From contig CAZEFW010000010.1 in the NCBI GenBank assembly GCA_964511535.1, positions 31,238 through 95,237 on the forward strand: a stretch of DNA of 64,000 bases. Reading direction: 5' to 3'. The translations under genes and the position numbers were made by a program. A model generated the notes under the pieces. It had not been told where the DNA came from. It saw only the letters and a program-made list of their open reading frames with translations, and ran no database searches. This DNA is from CAZCFB01 sp964511535 (lineage in GTDB: Bacteria > Myxococcota_A > Polyangia > GCA-2747355 > CAZCFB01). Shown here one piece after another: positions 32,989 to 41,443 of the stretch. Every line of letters begins with the position of its first letter. The stretch's first letter is position 1.

Positions 32989-33529
32989 GGCCGGAGAGCA
33001 GGACCCCGAGGCTGAGCAGCCAGGCCCCGAGCAGGAACATGGTCAGCTTGCGCAGGGGGGGCGGACAGCCGCGCACCACCTGCACCGCCGAGAGCCCGGG
33101 GGCCACGCCGTTTTCGCGGTAGATCTGCTCGCCGTCCAGGGCCACCGGCTCCTCCAGCCCGTCCACGGTGACCCGGTCGCCGAGGCGGATCCGGCGGGGC
33201 CACCCCCGAAGCAGCGCGCCCGCGGGGTTGACCAGCACCTGCTCGTCGCCGTGCAGCACAAGGAAGGGGCGGACCACCAGCTCGCCGTCGCCCGTGTAGC
33301 CGAACAGCACCGGTCGCTGACCGACCACCCGCTCCGGCGAGACCACCCGCCCGGTGACCCGCTGCCCGTTGCCCAGCAGCGGACCGCGGGCGTACAGCAC
33401 GAACCAGTAGAGGCGGTAGAGCGCCAGCAGCGGCAGGATCCCGCTGGAGAGCAGGAACACCGGCAGCGCGATGAGCATGTGGGTCGGGATGTGGACCGGG
33501 CAAAGCAGGGTTGAAGCTGATGCAATCAT
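32978..33529 (-). CDS. Membrane protein with two terminal transmembrane segments
   Basis: A 183-residue protein of unknown function. One membrane segment lies near residues 17-45 and another at the extreme C-terminus (163-182), enclosing a soluble beta-rich domain with segments such as TGRVVSPERVVG and RIRLGDRVTVDGLEEPV. This layout resembles GIDE/NfeD-like OB-fold membrane proteins, and the gene at 37649 has a similar plan. The start is uncertain; the ATG at 33478 is an alternative because neither has a strong ribosome-binding site. Confidence 0.65.
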   Translation of the reverse strand: MIASASTLLCPVHIPTHMLIALPVFLLSSGILPLLALYRLYWFVLYARGPLLGNGQRVTGRVVSPERVVGQRPVLFGYTGDGELVVRPFLVLHGDEQVLVNPAGALLRGWPRRIRLGDRVTVDGLEEPVALDGEQIYRENGVAPGLSAVQVVRGCPPPLRKLTMFLLGAWLLSLGVLLSGLIF

Positions 33530-33584
33530 GTGGACCGTCCGTCTTCCTAGTACGGTGGCGACCGCGTGCTATCTTCCGGGAGGC

Positions 33585-34811
33585 ATGGAGCGGTTGAGGA
33601 TGCTAACCCGCCGGCCCTTAGCCGGCGCCGCGGTCGTGGCGGGCGGGTTGACCGCGTTGCTGCTGCTGGACTACTTCGTGGTGCGTCCGCTGCAGCAGGC
33701 GGGGCTGCTGGATCGTGTGGCCACCGTGCTCAACGCCGCCTGCACCATGCTGGCTCTGCCGGGGTTGCTGGTGGCGCGCTTCGTGCGCTTCTCGGCTCAG
33801 CCCCTCGGCATGGAACCCTGGGTGGCCGCGGCCCTGACCATCTGCCTGGTGTCGGGGGCGGTCTATTTCATGTTGGCTTTCCTCACGCTGCGTCGCCTGG
33901 GCCGGGGCGGCCCGCGCTTCCCCGAGTTCCCTGACGAGCGGCGGTCGCGCCGGCGGTTCCTGGTCCGCGCCGCGACAGGGGCCGCTGTGGGCGGGGCCGG
34001 CGCCCTGGCGGGCTACGGCGTGTACGTGGAGCCGATCTGGCCGCGGCTGCGGCGCCTGGACCTCCCGGTGCGGGATCTGCCCGCCGGCCTCCAGGGGGCG
34101 CGGCTGCTGCACCTGTCCGACCTGCACCTGGGCAACTTCAACTCCCACGCCTACATCCGGTCGGTGCTGCGGCAGTGCGATGGGCTCGGCGCGGACCTCA
34201 TGCTGCTCACCGGGGACTATGTGCACGGATCGCCCGACTTCCTCGAGCCCGTGGCGAAGCTGCTGGCCGGGGTGGAGGTGCGGCACGGCGCCCTGGCGGT
34301 GCTGGGCAACCATGATCACTGGGAGGACCCGGCGCGGTGCAGGGCGGCCCTTACGGCCGAGGGGATCCACCTGGTGGAGAACCGCCGGCTCTTCCTGGGC
34401 CCGCGGGGACTATCCGCGGATCCACCCGCGGGGGGAGGGCTGTGCCTGGCCGGGGTGGGCGACCTGTGGGAGGGGCACAAGGACATGCAGGCCTGTTTTG
34501 GGGGCGTGGATCCACGCACCGCCCGGATCCTGCTGGCCCACAACCCCGACTTCGCCGAGCACCGCCTGGCGCGGGTGGGCAACCACCGGGTCGACCTGAT
34601 GCTGGCGGGGCACACCCACGGCGGCCAGGTGCGCCTGCCCGGCACGCGCGCGCTGGTGGCGCCCTCGCTCTACGGGGTGAAGTACGCCCGCGGGTTCGTC
34701 CAGGGGCCAGCCTTCCGGGTGTTCGTCACCACGGGGGTCGGCGTGACGATCCTGCCCGTGCGGCTGCTGGTGCGACCGGAGGTGGTGCTGTTCACGCTGC
34801 GGCGGGCGTGA
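33585..34811 (+). CDS. Membrane-anchored metallophosphoesterase (YkuE-like)
   Basis: About 408 residues from the ATG at 33585; GGGAGG is very close to it, so the ATG at 33600 is possible. The N-terminus has about three to four membrane segments, and a twin-arginine-like RRSRRRFLVRAA lies near residue 120. The phosphoesterase domain follows with all metal motifs: SDLHLGN, LLTGDYVHG, LGNHDHW, LAHNPD and LAGHTHGGQ. Members such as YkuE act on cell-envelope or nucleotide substrates. Here the catalytic domain probably faces the periplasm; the substrate is unknown. Confidence 0.85.
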   Translation: MERLRMLTRRPLAGAAVVAGGLTALLLLDYFVVRPLQQAGLLDRVATVLNAACTMLALPGLLVARFVRFSAQPLGMEPWVAAALTICLVSGAVYFMLAFLTLRRLGRGGPRFPEFPDERRSRRRFLVRAATGAAVGGAGALAGYGVYVEPIWPRLRRLDLPVRDLPAGLQGARLLHLSDLHLGNFNSHAYIRSVLRQCDGLGADLMLLTGDYVHGSPDFLEPVAKLLAGVEVRHGALAVLGNHDHWEDPARCRAALTAEGIHLVENRRLFLGPRGLSADPPAGGGLCLAGVGDLWEGHKDMQACFGGVDPRTARILLAHNPDFAEHRLARVGNHRVDLMLAGHTHGGQVRLPGTRALVAPSLYGVKYARGFVQGPAFRVFVTTGVGVTILPVRLLVRPEVVLFTLRRA

Positions 34812-34831
34812 GCGATCCAGGGGGGCGGGGC

Positions 34832-35926
34832 TTATATGACGCGGCCGTCGAGGAAGGGTTTTTCGGGGTGTTGTTTGACGTAGTCGATGAGGGTGGGCAG
34901 GACCTCGAGCAGGTCGGGGCAGGCGATGCCGGTGCCCTTGAGCAGCCGCCGCTGGTTGGCGGTGTCGAATTCCACGTGGTGGTTCATGTAAGCCACCTGC
35001 TCCTGGGGGATGCCCATCAGCCCGCGCAGCTGATCAACGCCGAGGGCGGCCTCGATGAGCTGGTGCGGCACCGTGACCACCGGCTTGGGGTGGCCCAGCT
35101 CCTCCAGGATCTTGGCCAGCACCTCGCCAGAGGTGTGGGGGTAGGGGTCGGCCAGGTGGAAGGTGAGCCCGAGGGCGTCTTCCCGGGTCCAGATCTCGGC
35201 CATGGCGTCCACCAGGAAGTCCACCGGCACCAGGTTGATGGGCGCCTGGCAGGGCCCGACATACACGAAGGGCATCCAGGTGGGCAGCTTGTTCAGGAAG
35301 GTGATCATGGTGTACGGGCCGTCGTACTTGTCGGTCTCGCCGGTCTGCGAGTCGCCCACCACCACCGCCGGGCGGTGGATGGCCGTGGGGACGCGATCCA
35401 TGCGCCGGCGCACCTCCTGCTCGGCCCAGTTCTTGGTGGACTCGTAGTGGTTCTTGAAGTCCTGGCCCGCGTCCAGATCGCTCTCCATCACCCGCCCGGT
35501 GCGGTCGCCGGCCACGTAGCATGTGGACACGTAGTCCAGCCGCTGCAGCCGGTGGCTCGCCTCGCACAGGTCCAGCACGTTGGCGGTGCCCAGCACGTTG
35601 ATCTGGTAGGCGATGTTCTGCGGGATCGCCAGGTTGTAGACCGCGGCCAGGTGCCACACATGGGTGATCTGCGCGCACGCCGCCTCGTACTCGTCCTTGC
35701 CCAACCCCAGGCGCCGCTTGCTGATGTCGCCGGTGAGAACCTGTGTGCTCTCGATGAAGCCGGGGTACGGCTTCTCCATGCCCTTGATGGCCGCGTCGGC
35801 CACGCCCCGCATGCTGTCCTGGATCAGGAAGATGAAGCTGGTGTCCGGCGCCCGGTCCAGCATCTTGCCCACCAGCCGCTGGGCGATGAAGCCGGGGAAG
35901 CCGGTCATGAATACCTTGTTGCCCAT
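34832..35926 (-). CDS. Acyl-CoA/thioester reductase-like SDR
   Basis: A 364-residue extended short-chain dehydrogenase. The N-terminal nucleotide motif is TGFPGFIAQRL (residues 8-18), close to the TGxxGF form of fatty acyl-CoA reductases and carboxylic-acid-reductase terminal domains. The catalytic Tyr/Lys are in HYESTKNWAE. Substrate-domain phrases such as HRPAVVVGDSQTGE also fit that group. It probably reduces or rearranges a lipid-linked substrate with NAD(P)H. Its stop lies 20 bases from the convergent phosphoesterase gene, and the Cys-rich lipoprotein gene lies upstream on the same strand. Confidence 0.85.
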   Translation of the reverse strand: MGNKVFMTGFPGFIAQRLVGKMLDRAPDTSFIFLIQDSMRGVADAAIKGMEKPYPGFIESTQVLTGDISKRRLGLGKDEYEAACAQITHVWHLAAVYNLAIPQNIAYQINVLGTANVLDLCEASHRLQRLDYVSTCYVAGDRTGRVMESDLDAGQDFKNHYESTKNWAEQEVRRRMDRVPTAIHRPAVVVGDSQTGETDKYDGPYTMITFLNKLPTWMPFVYVGPCQAPINLVPVDFLVDAMAEIWTREDALGLTFHLADPYPHTSGEVLAKILEELGHPKPVVTVPHQLIEAALGVDQLRGLMGIPQEQVAYMNHHVEFDTANQRRLLKGTGIACPDLLEVLPTLIDYVKQHPEKPFLDGRVI

Positions 35927-35954
35927 CGGTTCCCTCCTCGTCAGGTGTTCAGAT

Positions 35955-36635
35955 TCAGTAAGGCAGCTTGGTGCACTTGTAGGTGCCGCCCCCTGCCTTG
36001 AGCGCGTCCTGGCACTTCTGGTCCCCCTCGCAGATGCACTGACCGGTCTTGGTCTCGCACTTGGTCAGGCCAACCAGGGAGTTGCACTGGGTGTCCTTGG
36101 TGCACTTGTCAGGCGAGGTGGTCTTGGGGCCGCAGTACTTGCCGTCCACGCACTTGAGCGTCGGTGATTTGCAGTCCACGTCCTTCTTGCAGCCCACGCC
36201 GCACATCTTCTTGCTGAAGGTCTTGACCTCCATCACGCACTTGAGCGGGGCCGTGCACTCGCTGTCCTTGTCGCACCACAGGCCGCACGTGCCGAACTTG
36301 TACCCCATCTGGCCGCCCTGCTGGCAGGTGCCCACCTTGACCCCGGAGACCATACAGTCAGCGTCGGTCTTGCACCCGAGGAATTTGCAGAAGCCCTTGG
36401 TGCATTCGTAAGAGGACATCCCCTTGTCGCAGGGGGGCTTCTTGCAGCAATCGTCCACCTTGGTGCAGGTCCGCATGCAAATGGGGCCGGTCATCTTGGT
36501 GGAGCCGCCGCCGTCCTTCTGGCTGGAGCCGCCGCCGTCCTGCTTGGTCTGGTTGTTGTTGGTGTCGTCGTCGCTGCAAGCCAGGGCCAGACTCAGGGCG
36601 CCAAGCAACATGAAGGACCGAAATACCATCTTCAT
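35955..36635 (-). CDS. Cys-rich lipoprotein
   Basis: A 226-residue protein; the ATG at 36635 is chosen because AGGAGA precedes it. The signal peptide MKMVFRSFMLLGALSLALAC ends in a lipobox. A short Asn/Lys/Gly-rich linker (KDGGGSTK) leads to a domain with about 28 cysteines in repeating C-x(3-8)-C units (for example MSSYECTKGFC, KMCGVGC and QCICEGDQKC). It is probably a disulfide-bonded surface protein. Function unknown. Confidence 0.85.
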   Translation of the reverse strand: MKMVFRSFMLLGALSLALACSDDDTNNNQTKQDGGGSSQKDGGGSTKMTGPICMRTCTKVDDCCKKPPCDKGMSSYECTKGFCKFLGCKTDADCMVSGVKVGTCQQGGQMGYKFGTCGLWCDKDSECTAPLKCVMEVKTFSKKMCGVGCKKDVDCKSPTLKCVDGKYCGPKTTSPDKCTKDTQCNSLVGLTKCETKTGQCICEGDQKCQDALKAGGGTYKCTKLPY

Positions 36636-36807
36636 GGGGGTCTCCTGCGGAGGTTGATCTTCAGTTTTACACAGTGCGTCAAAGAGGATAGCGGCCCGGG
36701 CTCCACTGGACAAGAGCCCCCTCCGCCGCTGCTGATTATTCATGGCTTGTTGGTGTCGTCGGGGGCAAAATTAGCCCTGCCCATTACCAGCACCAGGAGG
36801 ATCCCCC

Positions 36808-37497
36808 ATGGCCGCCAAGGCGCACATCACCCCCGAGCTGTTTTCATTCCTGCGTGATCTGAAGCAGAACAACAACCGCGAATGGTTCCAGACGCACAAG
36901 CCGCGCTTCGAGGAGCATATCAAGGAGGCGCTGCTGCAGTTCATCGTGGACTTCGGCCCGCGGCTGGCCAAGATCAGCCCGCACTTCATGGCGGATCCGC
37001 GCCCAGTGGGCGGCTCGCTGTTCCGCATCTACCGCGACACGCGCTTCTCCAAGGACAAGACCCCATACAAGACCAACGCCGGGGTGCACTTCCGCCACGA
37101 GGCGGGCAAGGACGTGCACGCGCCCGGGTTCTACCTGCACCTCGAGCCGGGCATGATCTTCGTGGGCGTGGGCATGTGGCACCCCGACAAGACGGCCCTG
37201 GCCGGCGTGCGCGACGCCATCAGCGAGGCCCCGGACCGCTGGAAGAAGGCCATCGGCGGCAAGGCGTTCCGTCGCGACTTCACCATGGGCGGCACCTCCC
37301 TCAAGCGCCCGCCCCGGGGCTACGACCCGGAGCACCCCTACGTGGAGGACCTCAAGCGCAAGGACTTCATCGCGTCGTGCGAGCTGCCCGAAGAAGCCGC
37401 CCTGGACCCCAAGTTCATGACCCGCTTCGCCGCCCTCTGCCGCACCACCGGCCCCTACATGAAGTTCCTCTGCGACGCCGTCGGCGTCCCCTACTAA
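36808..37497 (+). CDS. DUF2461 family protein
   Basis: A 229-residue protein that matches the conserved DUF2461 pattern (TIGR02453). FLRDLKQNNNREWF near residue 14, then FRIYRDTRFSKDKTPYKTN near 71 and HLEPGMIFVGVGMW near 111, are characteristic. The family is widespread and uncharacterised. No signal peptide or membrane segment is visible. It is a single gene preceded by AGGAGG. The ordered invariant motifs make the family call firm but reveal no reaction. Confidence 0.9.
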   Translation: MAAKAHITPELFSFLRDLKQNNNREWFQTHKPRFEEHIKEALLQFIVDFGPRLAKISPHFMADPRPVGGSLFRIYRDTRFSKDKTPYKTNAGVHFRHEAGKDVHAPGFYLHLEPGMIFVGVGMWHPDKTALAGVRDAISEAPDRWKKAIGGKAFRRDFTMGGTSLKRPPRGYDPEHPYVEDLKRKDFIASCELPEEAALDPKFMTRFAALCRTTGPYMKFLCDAVGVPY

Positions 37498-37499
37498 AA

Positions 37500-37534
37500 T
37501 GTCAAGTAGGGGGGTCTGACCCCTACACTTGACA
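37500..37534. repeat. REP-like extragenic palindrome
   Basis: TGTCAAGT at the left pairs with ACTTGACA at the right, with GGGGTCTGACCCC in the middle. The hairpin begins 2 bases after the DUF2461 stop. Similar GGGGTCTGACCCC-centred palindromes are familiar as dispersed extragenic elements. It could also act as a terminator for either flanking gene, but it has no T-run. Confidence 0.7.
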
Positions 37535-37582
37535 CTTAATTGTAGCTAGTTTCGGGGGCCAAAACGGCGGACTACTCCGTCG

Positions 37583-37622
37583 TTCTGTCATTTTGTCATT
37601 CTGTCATTTCGTCGTTCTGTCA
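37583..37622. repeat. Five tandem 8-bp repeats, consensus TTCTGTCA
   Basis: TTCTGTCA, TTTTGTCA, TTCTGTCA, TTTCGTCG, TTCTGTCA are contiguous. On the other strand the unit is TGACAGAA, one base from the TGCCAGAA unit at 3742-3781. It lies downstream of the minus-strand gene at 37649. Confidence 0.9.
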
Positions 37623-37648
37623 TTCGCGCGCGGAGCGCGCGAGGCGCG

Positions 37649-38569
37649 CTACAGCGTCCGCAGCCACACCGGCGCAACGGCCGTGGCCAGCACTCGCGTG
37701 GCCGGCCGGGCGGCATCGCTGCGGTAGGGCGTGGCCGGCTTGTGCTCGTCGGGCACCAGGCTGCGTACGCGGCCGCCCAGCTCGAAGTTGGCCACGTCCA
37801 CGATCTCGCCGTCCGGCACCCCCACCAGCTCCACCTCCTGGCCGGTGCGCAGGGTGAACAACTCCCCCTCGTTATCCCCGCCCTGCGCGTCGGGTCGGGC
37901 CACCAGCAGCGGCGCCGACTCCAGGCGCACCACCGCAGGCGGCTGCCCCTCGGCGATGACCGCGAAGTCCACCGCCTCCACCTCGCGCCGGGGCACCGCC
38001 GCCCCGGTGACCCACCGGTCTCGCACCACCACGCCATCGCCGCCAGGCAGGGTGTCGCCGATGGACGCCACGCGCCCATGGATGGTGATGCGCTGGTCTG
38101 CCAGGGGCAGGGCCGCGGCGGGCAGCTTCAATCCCCCCAGAGAGATGCCGCCCTGGTCGGCGTCCGCCACGTCGGTGGGCGGCTCCACCGAGGGCCGGCG
38201 GGAGGACAGGGCGTAGCTCGTGGCGAGCAGCGCGATGTACACGCAGAGCAGGGCGAAGAACCCCACGATGAGCGCGACGAAGGCCACGGTCACCGCGTCG
38301 GAGGCCAGGGGGTTGGTGCGGGCCAGGGCGGCGCGCAGTAAGATCAGCACCGGGGAGAGGAAGATCAGCCGCACGGCCCACTTGAGCGGCGACCTCAGCG
38401 CCCTGCTCACCCGGCGGATGCCGTGGCCGCCCAGCCTCACCGAGACCCACGGGTAGGAGCGCGGCTCCTCCTTGCTCGCTGCGCCGTCCAGGCTGCACTC
38501 CTCCCACCAGGCGGCGTCCATTCCGCGGCCTTCAAGGTACTGCTCGAATCGATGGGGCTGGACCGGCAT
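37649..38569 (-). CDS. Membrane protein with soluble C-terminal domain, unknown function
   Basis: A 306-residue protein. Two membrane segments lie at about residues 64-85 and 95-120, after a charged N-terminal region. The C-terminal half (~150-306) is a soluble beta-rich domain with ITIHGRVASIGDTLPG and ELVGVPDGEIVDVANFELG. The arrangement is like the smaller protein at 32978-33529, and both resemble membrane-tethered OB/GIDE-like domains. There are few cysteines and no catalytic motif. Confidence 0.65.
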   Translation of the reverse strand: MPVQPHRFEQYLEGRGMDAAWWEECSLDGAASKEEPRSYPWVSVRLGGHGIRRVSRALRSPLKWAVRLIFLSPVLILLRAALARTNPLASDAVTVAFVALIVGFFALLCVYIALLATSYALSSRRPSVEPPTDVADADQGGISLGGLKLPAAALPLADQRITIHGRVASIGDTLPGGDGVVVRDRWVTGAAVPRREVEAVDFAVIAEGQPPAVVRLESAPLLVARPDAQGGDNEGELFTLRTGQEVELVGVPDGEIVDVANFELGGRVRSLVPDEHKPATPYRSDAARPATRVLATAVAPVWLRTL

Positions 38570-38616
38570 GTGCTCGACCTTTATTTTACGATGAAACAGC
38601 GACCCGGGTACTCATC

Positions 38617-39096
38617 GTGTTTCGATTCCTCATTCTGCTCGGCTTCATCGTCTTCACGGCGGTGGGGTTGGCCATCGGCGGACCCGCCTGGCCCGACGCC
38701 GGCGCGGCCGAGCTCCCGGAGGGCGTGGACCCGGAGCCGCTGTTCTGGGGGCTGCCCGCGCTGCGGGTCATGAGCCAGGAGCCGGCCTGGCTGGCGGTGG
38801 GCTCGGGCGCCGGCGTGCTCATGGTCGGCATGGGGGGCGTGGGCGTGGTGGCCATCACCCTGTACGGCGCCGGGCTGCTGTTCGCCACCGGCCAGCTGGC
38901 CGTGGGCATCATGGCCGCCGGCCAGGTGGGCCTCGGCCTGCTGCTCTGGCTGGGCCAGGCCGGGGGCGCCTTGCTATCGGCGGGGCAGGTGGTGGGCGGC
39001 GGCCTGGTGTGGGGCCAGGGCCAGCTCGGCTGGGACGGCGAGAAGTTCTTCACCATGCTGCACGAGGACCTGACCGATCTCTTCAGCTTCAAGTGA
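38617..39096 (+). CDS. Small hydrophobic protein with a GQ repeat
   Basis: A 159-residue protein from a GTG at 38617. An N-terminal hydrophobic segment (residues 1-22) is followed by a soluble linker. Residues ~65-140 form a repetitive hydrophobic stretch in which Gly-Gln recurs about every 10-11 residues (ATGQLAVGIMAAGQVGLG and on through WLGQ, SAGQ and WGQGQ). The period suggests a regular solenoid or packed membrane helices. The C-terminus is charged (HEDLTDLFSFK). I do not recognise it. It is divergent from the membrane-protein gene at 37649. Confidence 0.65.
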   Translation: MFRFLILLGFIVFTAVGLAIGGPAWPDAGAAELPEGVDPEPLFWGLPALRVMSQEPAWLAVGSGAGVLMVGMGGVGVVAITLYGAGLLFATGQLAVGIMAAGQVGLGLLLWLGQAGGALLSAGQVVGGGLVWGQGQLGWDGEKFFTMLHEDLTDLFSFK

Positions 39097-39114
39097 CGGC
39101 CGGGCGGCCGCGCC

Positions 39115-40200
39115 TCAGCTCATGGTCTTCTTCACCACCGTCGGCTTGTCGCTGCCCAGGCCCTTTTTGGCCGCGCCGGCCAGCCAGGCCACCGCGCCGC
39201 TGTCCACTGGCACCTTGCGCAGGGCGTTGATCAGGGCCACCGCGTGGGCGTCGATGGCCACCGGGTCGGTGGAGAGCAGCAGCCTGCCCGGCTTGTCAGT
39301 GGGCGGGCCCATGGGGCCGCCCTGACGCACCGCGATGAACCCCTCGATGATGTTGAGCCGCACGCGGGTCCGCACGTCCTTCAGCCCGAACAGCTCCGGC
39401 AGGTCCTTGACCAGCTCGTTGTGGAACTCCCCCGGGTTGTGGATCATGCCGTAGACGTTTTTGAGCGCCCCGGTGATGCCGCCGATGTCGTGGTCCTTGA
39501 GCACGCCGAGGTCGAAGGTGATGTCGGTCTTGTCGGTGAGGAGCTGGCTCAGGGTGGTGGTGTTGGCCCGCACCTTGTGCTTGGTGGCGCCGAAGCCGCC
39601 GCCGGCGAGCCCGTCGGTGGCCAGCACCTGCACCCCGGCGCCGACGTTGGCCGCGGTGATCTTGCAGCTGGACAGCTCGCTGGCTTGCCGATCCCACACC
39701 ACGATGTCCGCTGCCTTGACCCCGAGGTCGGCGATCATGGTCTCCACCAGGGCGGCCACCAGCTCCGGCGAGCTGGCCGCCTTCTGGTTGATGCAGTTCA
39801 ACTTCAGGCCCACCCGGGTGCCGGCCTTGAACCCCGGCACCAGCACCTTCCACGCCTGGGCGAGGGTGGCGGCGCCGGCCAGCGACAGCAGCCCGGCGCG
39901 AAGCGCGGCGCGCACCCGCGCCTTGTCCAGCTTCACCCCGCTCGGCACGCTCTTGGCGTCGGTCACCTCCACCACGCGGCCGGCCAGGGAGACGCTGCCC
40001 CCGTCCTTGCCCACGCCGGCCTCCTTGCCCACGCCGGCCTCCTTGCCCACGCCGGCCTCCTTGCCTGCGGCCGGCCCATCCGAGCCCGCCTGCTGTCCAT
40101 CGTCGGAGCATGCCCCCAGACCGGCCCCCGCCAGGGTCAACGCGGCGGCGGAACCCACCACGAATTCGCGGCGGTCGAGTTCGTCCTTCTTCCTGCTCAT
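39115..40200 (-). CDS. DUF362 domain protein with Tat lipoprotein signal
   Basis: A 361-residue protein starting at the ATG at 40200 (GAGG upstream; a GTG two codons earlier is possible). RREFVVGSAAALTLAGAG followed by Gly-Ala-Cys forms a twin-arginine signal with a lipobox. A linker contains three KEAGVG repeats from exact 18-bp DNA units at 40006-40059. The DUF362 domain follows (for example VGLKLNCINQK, VVWDR, LGVLKDHDIGGITGALKN and STDPVAIDAH). DUF362 proteins occur with ferredoxin-linked anaerobic systems, but their reaction is unknown. It lies 22 bases downstream of the HgdB-like gene on the same strand. Confidence 0.85.
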   Translation of the reverse strand: MSRKKDELDRREFVVGSAAALTLAGAGLGACSDDGQQAGSDGPAAGKEAGVGKEAGVGKEAGVGKDGGSVSLAGRVVEVTDAKSVPSGVKLDKARVRAALRAGLLSLAGAATLAQAWKVLVPGFKAGTRVGLKLNCINQKAASSPELVAALVETMIADLGVKAADIVVWDRQASELSSCKITAANVGAGVQVLATDGLAGGGFGATKHKVRANTTTLSQLLTDKTDITFDLGVLKDHDIGGITGALKNVYGMIHNPGEFHNELVKDLPELFGLKDVRTRVRLNIIEGFIAVRQGGPMGPPTDKPGRLLLSTDPVAIDAHAVALINALRKVPVDSGAVAWLAGAAKKGLGSDKPTVVKKTMS

Positions 40201-40222
40201 GGTCACCTCTCTGCCGAAGCCT

Positions 40223-41443
40223 TCAACAGCTTAGCATCTCGAGAAACGCCTCGATGCGCGTGCGCATGGGGTCCACTCCCTCGCCCCCCGCGCCTGATGT
40301 CAACGCCAGCACGGGCAGCCCGTATTCCTGCAACCCGCTGGCCAGGGAGGCGCGCTCCAGCTCGTAGATCTGGCACATGCGCAGGGTGTGGTTCACCACG
40401 CCGCGCGCTCCGGCGCGCCGAGACAGCTCCACCACCCGGGTGACGCGGTCCTGGCCGCCCACGAAGCAGGGGCAGGTGCAGGGGAGCAGCGCCTTGTCCG
40501 CCACCGCGCGCATCATGCCCCGCACCGATCCCTCGTCCAGCACCGTGGGGTTGTACAGGCGCTGGGTCGCGCTGCACATCTCGTCAGCCAGCACGGCGCC
40601 GCCGAGCTCCTCGATGAGCTCCAGCAGCTCGAAGTCGGGGAAGAACAGCGGCGAGCCGGTGAGCACCAGCGGGATCCTGGAGGATGTTTTTGAGGACCCA
40701 TCCTCGAGCTCCTGCGCCAGCGCGTCGGCGCGCTCGATCCACGCGCCGGGCTCGGCGAAGAACGACGCCTGGGCCACCAAAAACGCGTCCGCGCCAGCGA
40801 GGCACCCGGGCCGCGCGAGCCGCACCGCCATGAGCCGGCGCCACGCCTCGGTGCGCCGGTTGAGCAGCTCCACCGCCGCGCGCAGGGGCCTGCGCCGCAG
40901 CTTCCGCCCGGTCAGCCCCTCCAGCGCCGCCGCCAGGTCGTGCACCTCCTCGAGCCAGCGCCGGGCAGCCCGCGGGCCGTCCTTGCGCTGGGGCAGCTCC
41001 ATCAGGTGCACCGCCCCCTCCAGCCGCTGGACAAGCTTCTTCTTGCCGTCGCAGGCCGCGGGGACCACCAGGAGATCCACGTCCCCGCCAGGCGGCTCCT
41101 GGCCCTGCTCCCGCGCCCCGGCCAGGGCCCGCACAGTGGCGCAGGCCTCGGCCCCGAGCGCGCGCTCCCCCTCCTCGGCCAGGGTCACATGGGCCAGGTC
41201 CATCCGGCGAGGGACTGCCCCCAGGGCGAGGATCAGCTCCTCTGGGACGAAGTTGCATACCGTGCCCACCAGCGGCCCACCCCCGGGCGCGCTCGCCCCC
41301 GCGCCCTGGAGGTGGTCGACGAACAGCCGGTCGAAGGCGGCCATGGCCCGGGGCCGCCCCGGTGCCCGTCCCAGCCGCGCCACGGCGTCCAATCCCACCT
41401 GGCGGTAGCGCTCCGCCGGGGACGCGGGCCCGGCGCGGGTCAC
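40223..41443 (-). CDS. 2-hydroxyacyl-CoA dehydratase-family subunit (HgdB/BcrB-like)
   Basis: A 406-residue protein from a GTG at 41443 that overlaps the upstream gene by 4 bases. Its three cluster-type cysteines appear at family positions: C63 in TVCNFVPEELILALGA, C131 in PAACDGKKK and about C357 in HTLRMCQIYE. A further CTCPCF motif is present. This family binds [4Fe-4S] or double-cubane clusters and takes part in radical dehydration or reduction of acyl-CoA, or other low-potential chemistry. It usually works with an ATP-driven ASKHA activator and a second subunit, neither of which is nearby. It could be a stand-alone double-cubane cluster protein. Confidence 0.85.
   Translation of the reverse strand: MTRAGPASPAERYRQVGLDAVARLGRAPGRPRAMAAFDRLFVDHLQGAGASAPGGGPLVGTVCNFVPEELILALGAVPRRMDLAHVTLAEEGERALGAEACATVRALAGAREQGQEPPGGDVDLLVVPAACDGKKKLVQRLEGAVHLMELPQRKDGPRAARRWLEEVHDLAAALEGLTGRKLRRRPLRAAVELLNRRTEAWRRLMAVRLARPGCLAGADAFLVAQASFFAEPGAWIERADALAQELEDGSSKTSSRIPLVLTGSPLFFPDFELLELIEELGGAVLADEMCSATQRLYNPTVLDEGSVRGMMRAVADKALLPCTCPCFVGGQDRVTRVVELSRRAGARGVVNHTLRMCQIYELERASLASGLQEYGLPVLALTSGAGGEGVDPMRTRIEAFLEMLSC

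Noticed and set aside
37500..37534. Calling the palindrome a Rho-independent terminator
   Set aside because: No T-run follows on either strand, and the core matches dispersed REP-like elements better.
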